Assembly (NCBI GenBank): GCA_016290335.1
Contig: JAEETM010000019.1
Coordinates: forward strand, 1-51,423
DNA: 51,423 nucleotides
From: Treponema sp.
GTDB lineage: Bacteria; Spirochaetota; Spirochaetia; Treponematales; Treponemataceae
Direction of reading: 5' to 3'
Shown here: piece by piece, positions 8,920 through 17,497 of the stretch
How the letters are laid out: the number at the start of each line of letters is the position of its first letter
Numbering within the stretch: position 1 is the first letter of the stretch
Notes under the pieces: model-generated
The model's input: the letters and a program-made list of their open reading frames with translations, nothing else
Told to the model about the DNA's origin: nothing
Databases searched by the model: none
Translations under genes and position numbers: made by a program

Positions 8920-11900
8920 ATGGCATATGTATTATTTCCCTAGGTTTACTTCCGTTAGCCGGGCCTACAATACCACGCTCTTCCATTTCTTCTACAAGAC
9001 GTGCCGCTCTGTTGTAACCGATTTTCAACCTTCGCTGAATATAGGATGCAGAAGCCTTACCGGCCTGTACAACAATTTCCAGAGCCTGATCATACAACGG
9101 ATCATCGCCAACAGAATTGCCGAACAAATCAGTTCCAACATCATCGCCGTCTTCATCTTCAACAAAGATTTCTTCATCGATGTAATCCGGCTCGCCATAT
9201 TCTTTTACATACTCAACAACATTTTCAACTTCTGAATCGCTTACAAATGTACCCTGAATACGAACAGGATATGGATCAACAGCAGAAGCATAAAGCATGT
9301 CACCACGACCAAGAAGTTTTTCTGCACCAACGCTATCGATAATAATGTTAGAGTCTGTTCGTGAAGCAACCATAAATGCAATTCGGCTAGGAATGTTTGC
9401 TTTTATCAAACCGGTGATTACGTTTACAGATGGTCGCTGAGTTGCCAGTACAAGATGAATACCAACAGCACGGCTCATAGCAGTTAATCGGGCAACAATA
9501 GATTCCAGCTCTTTTCCACTTGTAGCCATCAAATCTGCAAACTCATCAATAATTACAACGATGTACGGCAGCTTTTCGGTACAGATATCACGTTCTTTAA
9601 TTCTCTGGTTATAGCTTGAAATATCGCGAACACCAAGACCATCAAGCAGGGCATAACGTCTTTCCATTTCGCACAGACAGTACTGTAATGCCTGCAAAGC
9701 TTTCTTAGGTTCAGTAATTACCGGAGTAAGCAGGTGTGGAATATTATTATAAAGCTTAAGCTCAACAACCTTAGGATCAACCAGGATAAGCTTAACATCT
9801 TTGTAAGAACGCTTGTACAGAATAGAAAGAATCAGTGAGTTTACACAAACAGATTTTCCAGAACCGGTAGCACCCGCAATAAGCATATGAGGTGTTTTTA
9901 CAAGGTCAATCAGCTGAGCTTTACCAAGAATATCTTTACCAAGAACAACAGGTACAGCCATCTTTGTATATTCCGGCAAATCCATTTCTATAATTTCGCG
10001 GAAGCTTACGATTGAGCGGTTCTTGTTTGGAACTTCAATACCAACAGCCTGTTTTCCAGGAATAGGCGCAACAATTCGAACAGAGCTTGCAGCAAGACTC
10101 AACGCAATATTGTCCTGAAGTGCAACAATCTTACTGAGCTTTACACCTGGTGCCGGGAGCAGTTCGAACATTGTAACAACCGGTCCCTTTTTAATACCAA
10201 TGATTTCAGCATCAATATTGAACTCAGACAAGGTCTGCTTTAAGTTTATGGAAGCTTCTTTTGTTTTATCATCAATAATCCAATACTGGTCATCCTTGTA
10301 CGCTGTAAGCAAATCAGAAGGTACAACATAAGGCCCCTTTCTTGTAGCACGATTTGTTTTTGGCAGGTTGCCTTCAATCACGTGTGTTACCGGAGTATTT
10401 TCTGCCTGCTGTGCATTAAAGAAATCTGTGAGTTCATCTGCTGTAAGATTTTTTGCAGTGTTAGCATTTGGATTTAATTCCGGTGAACTTTCTGGTCCGG
10501 TCTCCAAAGTATTTTTTGCTGATGATGGAGCGGCTGCTTTTGGTGCTGGCGATGGAGTTGGTGTTTCTGTTGCAATGGCTGCAGTTGAAGCTGCCACTCC
10601 AGTAGTTCCAGCAGCCTTTCTTATGTCTGCTTCCATATCAGAGAATACATCAGAAACTGCAGATGTTAGTTTTACCTCACCTTTTTCCTGAGCATAAATC
10701 TGTTTGAAAACTTCGTTAGTTGGCTTTAACTCTTCAGGTACTTCTTTAATATCATCAGAAAGCTCTTCGTCATCAGGCTGAGCATTCATATCGATATCAT
10801 AGAAATCTGAATCTAAAGCATTATCATTATCTTCTTCTTTGTTTTCTTCAACTTCATACTCCTGCGCAATATCAGGAATGTAAGGAAGGTCTGATGTAGC
10901 AGGCTCAGTCTTTACAGCTTCAGTCATAACAGGTTCTTCCTGTACTTTTTCTTCAAGAGAGATTTTTGTCGGATATTTTGGAACAGTTGGTTCCTTCTTT
11001 TTTTGTACAGGCTCTGGTTCAACTTCATCATGCAGAGTAATTCCATACGGATATGCAGGATTAGGATGTACGCTTGAATCGATAATTCTTACAGGTTTTA
11101 CTGGTGATTCTGGAAAAGACTCTTCTACAATTTCTTCCTCAGGTGCTGGCTCCGAAAAATCATCTTCCATAAACACATCAGCAAAAGTGTCATCAAAATT
11201 GTCTTCGATTATTTCATCAGTTTCTACGGCTTCACCATTTTCTGTACCAGTTTCTTCCGCAGACTCTTCAACTTCTTCATCTTCATCATCAGACAACTTG
11301 CGGGCATTTACAGCTTCTTCAAAAAGATCTTCTGCTTCGTTTCGGCGGGCAATTTCTTCTCCGTTCTGCTCAAGCTCATCCTTTGGAGGGAAAGCAAGAG
11401 TCGGGTCATCATCGTCATCTGATTCAGCTTCAGTTTTCTGATTACCCTGACCTTCATCATCAATATACTCAGGCGGTAAAGTTTTTGGAGCAGGTGGTAA
11501 ATTAGCCCATTCAATCTCGTCAACTTCCGGTTCTGTGTTGCTTTCCGGTAAATCTGCATCAGGGCTGATTAAAGCAGCATATTCTTCCTGTGTGATGATT
11601 GAAGCAGGATTTGCAGAACTGATTTCGTCGTCATCAGAAGATGCAGCACCCTCTGAAGCAGCAGAATTATTTGCACTTGCCGGTGAAACAAAACCATTTG
11701 CATTTTCTGCATCAGCATTCTTTTTATAATCAAGAGGATTTACAGCCAGAGCAAATGCGGCAGCCTTTTCATCTTCGCTGATTTTAATTTCTTTTTCAGG
11801 TTCAGCTGATGGAGTGATTGATTGTGCAGCAACAGGTGCAGCATCAGTTTCCGGTGCGGCTTCCGATGGAGTTTCATTTTCTGGTGCAGCTTCAGTTACA

Positions 11901-12781
11901 ATTTCAGTCTCAGCTTTTTCTTCCATCATTTTTTTATCAACATTTTCGTATTCTTCAATTGACGGTACATTTTCTTCGTAAAGACTTGCAGCCGCATCCT
12001 TCAACGAATTATATGATTCATCCTTGTTAAAATCGTATTTTACCTTTGAAAGAGATTTATCGAATACAGATTTTTTCTTAATAGGTTCGTATTTAAAGCT
12101 CTGGTCTGTTTCATCGTCAGACTCTTCATCCTCTTCTTCTGAAGAATCTGAATCATCAGAATCACCTTCTTCATTAGAACCGGAGCCATTTCCACCACCA
12201 CTTTCCTTTGCAGAATACTCAGAAACTTCATATTCATCGCCAAACTCACCGTTGCCGGAACCATTTTTGTCCGCAAATCTTGATTTACCGTTTTTGTAGA
12301 ACAATTTCTGATTTACGCTTTCGGCAATAACACCCGCACCCAAAATCTCTATGATAATGAGCATAAGACCGGTAACTACAGTAATAATAATTTTTACAGT
12401 AGAAGCAGAGTTTGAGCTAACTGCAAGGATTGAACGGCAGATTTTTTCTGTAAGAACAGCTGTAAAGAATGGAATTAAAGCCGTAAGCAAACGCATAGTC
12501 TTCTGGCTAGTCCACTTAGTTGCAAAACAGGACATTCCTGCAATAAAAAGGAAAACAGGAATGATTATGCTTGAAAATCCATAAACTGTATAAAGCATGT
12601 TTCCTAAAAAGTAGAAAACATTATTGTGTCCGGGACCACCAATTCCAAAATCCAGCAGCTGGAGCAGCAGACTTATGGAAAGCAGCGCAGAAAGGACGAG
12701 CAAAATGCTTCCTGTTAAGACACTTGAATTATTTCGATAGCTATTTCTAATAGTACTTCTAGTATTTTTCGATGATTTCAT
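8918..12781 (-). CDS. ftsK: FtsK/SpoIIIE DNA translocase
   Basis: Pumps chromosome ends through the closing septum. The N-terminus has about four membrane helices (residues 20-160). Then comes a very long, acidic, Glu/Asp/Ala/Pro-rich linker (about 180-790). The RecA-like motor follows, with Walker A GATGSGKS and Walker B VVIIDEFADL. A C-terminal gamma winged helix (about 1225-1287, ASASYIQRRLKIGYNRA) would recognise KOPS-type sites. At 1287 residues it is longer than most relatives because of the linker. The start ATG 12781 has a GATAAT box six bases upstream and no ribosome site, so a leaderless message is likely. It is divergent from the phosphofructokinase gene. Confidence 0.96.
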   Translation of the reverse strand: MKSSKNTRSTIRNSYRNNSSVLTGSILLVLSALLSISLLLQLLDFGIGGPGHNNVFYFLGNMLYTVYGFSSIIIPVFLFIAGMSCFATKWTSQKTMRLLTALIPFFTAVLTEKICRSILAVSSNSASTVKIIITVVTGLMLIIIEILGAGVIAESVNQKLFYKNGKSRFADKNGSGNGEFGDEYEVSEYSAKESGGGNGSGSNEEGDSDDSDSSEEEDEESDDETDQSFKYEPIKKKSVFDKSLSKVKYDFNKDESYNSLKDAAASLYEENVPSIEEYENVDKKMMEEKAETEIVTEAAPENETPSEAAPETDAAPVAAQSITPSAEPEKEIKISEDEKAAAFALAVNPLDYKKNADAENANGFVSPASANNSAASEGAASSDDDEISSANPASIITQEEYAALISPDADLPESNTEPEVDEIEWANLPPAPKTLPPEYIDDEGQGNQKTEAESDDDDDPTLAFPPKDELEQNGEEIARRNEAEDLFEEAVNARKLSDDEDEEVEESAEETGTENGEAVETDEIIEDNFDDTFADVFMEDDFSEPAPEEEIVEESFPESPVKPVRIIDSSVHPNPAYPYGITLHDEVEPEPVQKKKEPTVPKYPTKISLEEKVQEEPVMTEAVKTEPATSDLPYIPDIAQEYEVEENKEEDNDNALDSDFYDIDMNAQPDDEELSDDIKEVPEELKPTNEVFKQIYAQEKGEVKLTSAVSDVFSDMEADIRKAAGTTGVAASTAAIATETPTPSPAPKAAAPSSAKNTLETGPESSPELNPNANTAKNLTADELTDFFNAQQAENTPVTHVIEGNLPKTNRATRKGPYVVPSDLLTAYKDDQYWIIDDKTKEASINLKQTLSEFNIDAEIIGIKKGPVVTMFELLPAPGVKLSKIVALQDNIALSLAASSVRIVAPIPGKQAVGIEVPNKNRSIVSFREIIEMDLPEYTKMAVPVVLGKDILGKAQLIDLVKTPHMLIAGATGSGKSVCVNSLILSILYKRSYKDVKLILVDPKVVELKLYNNIPHLLTPVITEPKKALQALQYCLCEMERRYALLDGLGVRDISSYNQRIKERDICTEKLPYIVVIIDEFADLMATSGKELESIVARLTAMSRAVGIHLVLATQRPSVNVITGLIKANIPSRIAFMVASRTDSNIIIDSVGAEKLLGRGDMLYASAVDPYPVRIQGTFVSDSEVENVVEYVKEYGEPDYIDEEIFVEDEDGDDVGTDLFGNSVGDDPLYDQALEIVVQAGKASASYIQRRLKIGYNRAARLVEEMEERGIVGPANGSKPREIIHMP

Positions 12782-12787
12782 AGTTCC

Positions 12788-12793
12788 ATTATC
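12788..12793 (-). promoter_or_regulatory. -10 box of ftsK (predicted leaderless)
   Basis: GATAAT on the minus strand, followed by six bases and then the ftsK ATG at 12781. Transcription would start on or next to the start codon. No clear -35 is visible. Confidence 0.55.
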
Positions 12794-12823
12794 GGAAAAT
12801 AAAAAAAAGATTTTAGTTTTTAG

Positions 12824-12851
12824 TTGTTAGTTATTGGAAAAAAAGTATAAT
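12824..12851 (+). promoter_or_regulatory. Promoter of the phosphofructokinase gene (predicted leaderless)
   Basis: TTGTTA (12824-12829), a 16-base spacer and a perfect TATAAT (12846-12851). The start codon follows after six bases, so the mRNA would begin at or beside the A of ATG. Confidence 0.7.
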
Positions 12852-12857
12852 AGAAGT

Positions 12858-13940
12858 ATGAAAACATCATCTATCAAAACAATCGGTATTTTAACTTCTG
12901 GTGGCGATGCTCCTGGCCTTAATGCAGCAATCAGAGCTTTGTGTATTTCCGGCAAAAACAAGTACGGAATGAAGTTTATTGGTATTCGAGATGGATATCG
13001 CGGTCTTATTGATAACGATACCTTTAAGATGGATAAAATGGATTTTTCCCAGATGATTTCTGAAGGTGGAACCATTCTTGGAACTTCAAGGGTAAAGCCT
13101 TTTAAAAATCCTAAACCGGACCCAAAAACCGGACTTTTCCCTGTAGAAGCAATCAAAGAAACCTTTAAAAAGAATAAACTTGATGCTCTTGTGTGCCTTG
13201 GCGGTAACGGAACAAACACAACCGCGTCCCTTCTTTACGATTCAGGCTTTAATGTAATAGGGCTCCCAAAAACGATTGATAATGATATTGCAGTTACAGA
13301 GCAGACCTTTGGTTTTCATACAGCAATTGATATAGCTACAGAGGGAATTAATGCAATTCGAACTACAGCAAGAAGCCACGGACGAGCAATGGTTGTAGAG
13401 ATTATGGGCCACAAGGTTGGCTGGCTAGGGCTTTATGCAGGAGTTGCCGGTAATGCAGATATTATTCTTCTTCCAGAGATTCCTTATGATATTAAAAAGC
13501 TTGGTGATTTTATTAAAAAACGCTATGACGAACAGGGATATGCAATAATTGCGTGTTCAGAAGGTGCCGTAGATATTGAGGAAGCTAAGCTTGGCAAAAA
13601 AGATTTTAAACGGGCTCGACTTGAAATGCCTCAATCTGTAGCATACCGTGTTGCACAGGAAATAGAAGCAGAAACTGGTATAGAAACAAGAACTTCGGTT
13701 CTCGGATATTTACAGCGTGGTGGTTCTCCATCTGCTTATGATATTCTTCTTGCAACAGAGCTTGGAACCGCAGCTGCCGATTTCCTTGCAAATAAGGATT
13801 TTGGAAAGCTCATTGGTATAACCGACGGTGCAATTACAGGTATTCCGCTTTGTGATATTGCCGATAAACTTAAAACTGTTACAGAAGACAGTGCCATGCT
13901 TAAAACAGCACGTGCACTTGGAATATGTTTTGGAGACTAA
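12858..13940 (+). CDS. pfkA: 6-phosphofructokinase
   Basis: Catalyses phosphorylation of fructose 6-phosphate, the committed step of glycolysis. The 360-residue protein shows TSGGDAPGLNAAIR at the phosphoryl-donor loop, LGGNGTNTTASLL, PKTIDNDI with the catalytic Asp region, EIMGHKVGWL, and a C-terminal YLQRGGSPSAYD. Gly-Gly-Asp at the donor loop and LGGNGT in place of GGDGS leave open whether ATP or pyrophosphate is used. ATG 12858 is preferred to an in-frame TTG at 12834, because that TTG lies between the -35 and -10 boxes. The next gene begins 3 bases after the stop. Confidence 0.92.
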   Translation: MKTSSIKTIGILTSGGDAPGLNAAIRALCISGKNKYGMKFIGIRDGYRGLIDNDTFKMDKMDFSQMISEGGTILGTSRVKPFKNPKPDPKTGLFPVEAIKETFKKNKLDALVCLGGNGTNTTASLLYDSGFNVIGLPKTIDNDIAVTEQTFGFHTAIDIATEGINAIRTTARSHGRAMVVEIMGHKVGWLGLYAGVAGNADIILLPEIPYDIKKLGDFIKKRYDEQGYAIIACSEGAVDIEEAKLGKKDFKRARLEMPQSVAYRVAQEIEAETGIETRTSVLGYLQRGGSPSAYDILLATELGTAAADFLANKDFGKLIGITDGAITGIPLCDIADKLKTVTEDSAMLKTARALGICFGD

Positions 13941-13943
13941 AAG

Positions 13944-14822
13944 TTGGAAACTGCAACTAAAGGCGAGCTGAAATGCCACCGTTGCCCTGTCTGCGACGGA
14001 TTTGGCTGTCCTGGAAATATGCCGGGCCTTGGCGGAGTATTTGAAAGCAAAAACTTTCAGCTCAACTGCGCTGCCTGGGGTGATTTAAGGAAAAAGGCTG
14101 AACTCGAAGGCAAACTTAATGAACTGCAACAGATAACAGTTACTCCCAACAAAATCCGCTGCGGTCCGGTTACCGGTGCTGTAGAAAACATTGGTTATAC
14201 CCACGAAAGAGACTTTTACTACCCCTATCTAAAAAATGCCGCCGAAGCAGGCCACGGTCTTTGCGTTGGCGACGGCTGCCCCGACGAAAAACTCCTTTAC
14301 GGAATAGACGCCGTAAAAGCACTTGGACAATCGGCGGCATTTTTCCTCAAACCCTACCCTACAGACCGCCTGCTGGAGCGACTCACCTGGATTAAACCCT
14401 ACGCCGAATACATTGGAATAGACATAGACTCCTACAACATTGTAACAATGCGAAACCTTGTAAACCTTGAAAAAAAGACAGCCGCTCAATTAAACGCTTT
14501 CCGCAAAGAGTTTGATGTACCGTTTGTAATAAAAGGCCTTTTTACAGATGATGATATAGAGCTTGTCCGCCAGGTTAAACCCGATGTTGTTTACATCTCT
14601 AACCACGGTGGCCGCGTAGAAACCCGAATTGGCAGTACCGGTGATTTTTTAGCCCAACATGCCGCTGAACTCAAAAAATACTGCAAACAAATCTGGGTAG
14701 ACGGCGGAATCCGCACTCTCGCCGATGTACAAACTGCATTGTATTACGGCGCCGACCAGGTAATAATCGCCAGACCGTTCATTCGGGCAACCTTTGACGA
14801 GGAACCATTCCTGCTTACTTAG
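13944..14822 (+). CDS. FMN-dependent alpha-hydroxy-acid dehydrogenase-like protein with N-terminal Cys cluster
   Basis: The C-terminal half is typical of the lactate oxidase/glycolate oxidase FMN barrel. FVIKGLFTDDD carries the FMN-binding lysine, SNHGGR carries the catalytic His and Arg, and VDGGIRTLADVQTALYYGAD with IARPF carries the phosphate-binding loops. At 292 residues it is shorter than the usual 350-380. The N-terminus has Cys11, Cys14, Cys17 and Cys22 (CHRCPVCDGFGC), which suggests a bound metal or Fe-S cluster not normal for this family. The start is TTG 13944, eight bases after a GGAG. It is tightly linked to pfkA, suggesting a role in lactate or hydroxy-acid metabolism. Its stop overlaps that of the converging gene. 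Confidence 0.8.
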   Translation: METATKGELKCHRCPVCDGFGCPGNMPGLGGVFESKNFQLNCAAWGDLRKKAELEGKLNELQQITVTPNKIRCGPVTGAVENIGYTHERDFYYPYLKNAAEAGHGLCVGDGCPDEKLLYGIDAVKALGQSAAFFLKPYPTDRLLERLTWIKPYAEYIGIDIDSYNIVTMRNLVNLEKKTAAQLNAFRKEFDVPFVIKGLFTDDDIELVRQVKPDVVYISNHGGRVETRIGSTGDFLAQHAAELKKYCKQIWVDGGIRTLADVQTALYYGADQVIIARPFIRATFDEEPFLLT

Positions 14823-16498
14823 TTCAGCACATCCTTCCAGTATTTTGTAAAGAATATATTCTTAACTCTGGAGCTTTTAGGCTTAACATATCTGTAGGAA
14901 CCAACCTGTGCTCCAACATGATGAATACAGAAGCCATGTGCTCCAATAGGCATCTGATTTTCCTGTGAAGCATCATAGAAGTACGGTACACTCAATTCAC
15001 CATAGTAATATAAACCGGTATTAAAAATATCAATTGGAGTAAAATACAAGGCATCAGAAGAGTTTCCAATCTGCCTGTTCAAGGTGATATAATTCGGATC
15101 ATTAACTTTATCTGCTGATTTATTATTTATAAGGATTTTATAAAAGTTTTCAAAAACATAGTCAAAATCTGCATACCGTTCAACACCCTTTTCATCAACA
15201 TATTTCTGATTGCAGGCTTTTAATGCTTGTGTAACAGATTCTTCATTTACATATTCATTGGTAAGCATCTGGTGAAAAAGTTCAATACCACCAAAATTAC
15301 GTACCAGATATGCCCCGAAAGCATACGCACAGGCATAAGAAGCAAGAACATCTTCACCTTCTCGCCAGTTTGTAAAACCCGCATAATAATACTTATTGAA
15401 AGTTGTCAGCCTGCCCTGAGAAGAATCATAACTTGCAAGACCTAATTTCTTCTGGAATAAATCTTCCATTACCATTGAAAGCATTTCTGTAAACCAGGTT
15501 TCATAATAAATATTATGTTTTACAGTTTTACTTGCATAATTCAAATAATGGTTATATTCATGAACTACAGTTGAGTACATATATTTTTCGTTCATTAAAT
15601 AACAATAAGAGTCAAGATAAATAAAAGCACCCTTATTAGAGCTAAGTGAATCATAAAAATCGTTATACCAGCAATATCCCCAGGTGGTTACATCACTTTT
15701 CTGATTAGCATCATTATAAAGGTCTGCAAGTACAATATTTAATTTCTCTGTAGGATTTGCAAAGGACTGACTTGCCTTTGTAGTATAAATATGTGAACCT
15801 GCCAGCTGCTCTTCCAGAGCTATTATTCTTTCAAACTGGTTTGCAATAGATTTAAACAGCTGCTTTTCAATAAATGTTCTTCTTGGAATCAAACTCGAAT
15901 TTGAATCTACAAACCAGACATAACAATTATCAGAAACATATTCACAGGTAGCTAAAGGTGCATACATTGAATTATTATTATCAAGCAGAAAAATATTTTT
16001 TACATCCCCAACCTTGTAATTTTTCTTTACAACCTCACAAGGAAAGCCTTCTTCGGCCTGTGGCTCAACATTTTCTTCCCGAGCACGCTGACTTGATTTA
16101 CTGTTTTGAGCCTCTTTGTGTGCTTCACGCTGTTCTTTTAAAAAAGCATGATTCCATTCATCGGTTTTAAGATAATCATTATGATGATTTACATAATCTT
16201 CATATCCAATAAAACTTTCCTTAGAATCCTGTGCCTTGTGAACAACAATTTCTTCACAATCATCTTTAAGTTCACTTTCACGTGCAGTAACAGATGAAAC
16301 ATAACCTGTCTGTTCGGCATCAATATCCATTTCAGAATTGTTTATTTTTACCCAAAAAGTGTGGTCATAATTTTGATTGTATGCCGTAATATCAGGCGGA
16401 ACTTCTTTACAACCAGTAATACCCAGCAAACTTGTAAAAACAATTGTTAAAACAAAACCAACAGACCATACACTAATTTTTTTACAATTCTTTTTCAT
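14819..16498 (-). CDS. Putative surface lipoprotein metallopeptidase (M30/hyicolysin-like)
   Basis: A 559-residue protein with a lipoprotein signal: Lys-rich start, hydrophobic stretch and lipobox ITGC near residue 30. An HExxH zinc site (VVHEYNHYLNY) lies near residue 320. It is followed by an E-containing helix (ETWFTEMLSMVMEDLF), a possible third ligand, as in the M30 hyicolysin-like family. The middle has a Gln/Glu-rich stretch. A ribosome site (GGAG) lies seven to ten bases before ATG 16498. The promoter must lie inside the start of divergent pyrF. It probably degrades extracellular protein. The metallopeptidase call is good; the family assignment is from memory of the HEYxH pattern. Confidence 0.72.
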   Translation of the reverse strand: MKKNCKKISVWSVGFVLTIVFTSLLGITGCKEVPPDITAYNQNYDHTFWVKINNSEMDIDAEQTGYVSSVTARESELKDDCEEIVVHKAQDSKESFIGYEDYVNHHNDYLKTDEWNHAFLKEQREAHKEAQNSKSSQRAREENVEPQAEEGFPCEVVKKNYKVGDVKNIFLLDNNNSMYAPLATCEYVSDNCYVWFVDSNSSLIPRRTFIEKQLFKSIANQFERIIALEEQLAGSHIYTTKASQSFANPTEKLNIVLADLYNDANQKSDVTTWGYCWYNDFYDSLSSNKGAFIYLDSYCYLMNEKYMYSTVVHEYNHYLNYASKTVKHNIYYETWFTEMLSMVMEDLFQKKLGLASYDSSQGRLTTFNKYYYAGFTNWREGEDVLASYACAYAFGAYLVRNFGGIELFHQMLTNEYVNEESVTQALKACNQKYVDEKGVERYADFDYVFENFYKILINNKSADKVNDPNYITLNRQIGNSSDALYFTPIDIFNTGLYYYGELSVPYFYDASQENQMPIGAHGFCIHHVGAQVGSYRYVKPKSSRVKNIFFTKYWKDVLN

Positions 16499-16509
16499 TT
16501 GTTACTCCA

Positions 16510-16538
16510 TTGTGAATATTACCATTTTCGTTTATATT
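16510..16538 (+). promoter_or_regulatory. Promoter of pyrF (predicted leaderless)
   Basis: TTGTGA (16510-16515), 17 bases and TATATT (16533-16538), followed by six bases and the pyrF ATG (16545). No ribosome site is present. Confidence 0.65.
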
Positions 16539-16544
16539 TAAGCA

Positions 16545-17480
16545 ATGAATAATCAGAAAAAAAATCATAATATGCAGCTTTTACAAGAGCTTGCAGCTAA
16601 AAATGGCCCACTTTGTGTTGGTTTAGACACCGATCCTTCTTATTTACCGGAATCGGTACTTAAAAACTTTGCAACCCCGGCTCAGGCTGTTCTTGCCTAT
16701 AACCGCGAAATTATCAGACGGGTTGCTGCCGATAATTCTGCATGCTGTTTTAAGGTACAGATTGCCTATTACGAAGCAATGGGGCTTGAAGGCTTAAAGG
16801 TTTATGCCGAAACATTAAAGCTCGTGCGTGAAACAGGACTTATTGCAATTTCAGATATTAAACGTGGTGATATTGGCGCCACATCAGATGCTTATGCCCG
16901 CGCTCATTTTACAGGCGATTTTGAAACAGACATAATCACAATAAATCCATATATGGGCTTTGATACGCTCAAGCCGTTTACAAAATATGCTGCCCCGGAG
17001 CTTGGCGGTAAAGGTGCATTTGTTCTTCTCTGTACTTCAAATCCGGGAATGGTTGATATTGAACACCAGGAATTAAAGTCTGGCGGACTCTTGCTGGAAA
17101 AGGTTGGCGATGAAATTGCCAGAACAAACGAAGAACTCAAAGAAACATACAAAGCAATTTACGGTGAACAGACTTGCGGTGCAATTGGTGCAGTTGTTGG
17201 TGCAACTCAGGAAAAAGATGCACGCTGGATTCGCGACAAATATCCGCAGACATTCTTTTTAATTCCGGGCTACGGTGCACAAGGCGGTGCTGCTGCAATT
17301 TGTAAAACCCTGCTTGAAAAAGCCGGCGGTGCAGTTAATTCAAGCCGCGGTATTCTTTGTGCCTGGAAAAAGGATGAAGATTTAGCAGCCAAAATAGAAG
17401 CAGGCACTCTTTGTCTTGCGGACATAGCCGATTCTGCAGCAAAAGCAAGCTTACTCAGTAAAGAAGATTTAACAAAATAG
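16545..17480 (+). CDS. pyrF: Orotidine 5'-phosphate decarboxylase
   Basis: Final step of UMP synthesis. The 311-residue length and the motifs LCVGLDTDP near the start and AISDIKRGDIGATSDAYA (about residues 101-118) are those of the longer PyrF group, with the Asp-Lys-Asp catalytic charge network in DIKRGD. TINPYMGFDTL and FFLIPGYGAQGG bind the phosphate. The gene lies 17 bases upstream of the pyrK-pyrD fusion, so two late pyrimidine steps are expressed together. Confidence 0.95.
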   Translation: MNNQKKNHNMQLLQELAAKNGPLCVGLDTDPSYLPESVLKNFATPAQAVLAYNREIIRRVAADNSACCFKVQIAYYEAMGLEGLKVYAETLKLVRETGLIAISDIKRGDIGATSDAYARAHFTGDFETDIITINPYMGFDTLKPFTKYAAPELGGKGAFVLLCTSNPGMVDIEHQELKSGGLLLEKVGDEIARTNEELKETYKAIYGEQTCGAIGAVVGATQEKDARWIRDKYPQTFFLIPGYGAQGGAAAICKTLLEKAGGAVNSSRGILCAWKKDEDLAAKIEAGTLCLADIADSAAKASLLSKEDLTK

Positions 17481-17497
17481 CAAAAGTTGGAGTTTTT

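Noticed and set aside
11187..12299. Several Ser-rich plus-strand frames inside ftsK
   Set aside because: They are the reverse reading of the Glu/Asp-rich linker of ftsK (GAA/GAT codons read as TTC/ATC) and lack ribosome sites.
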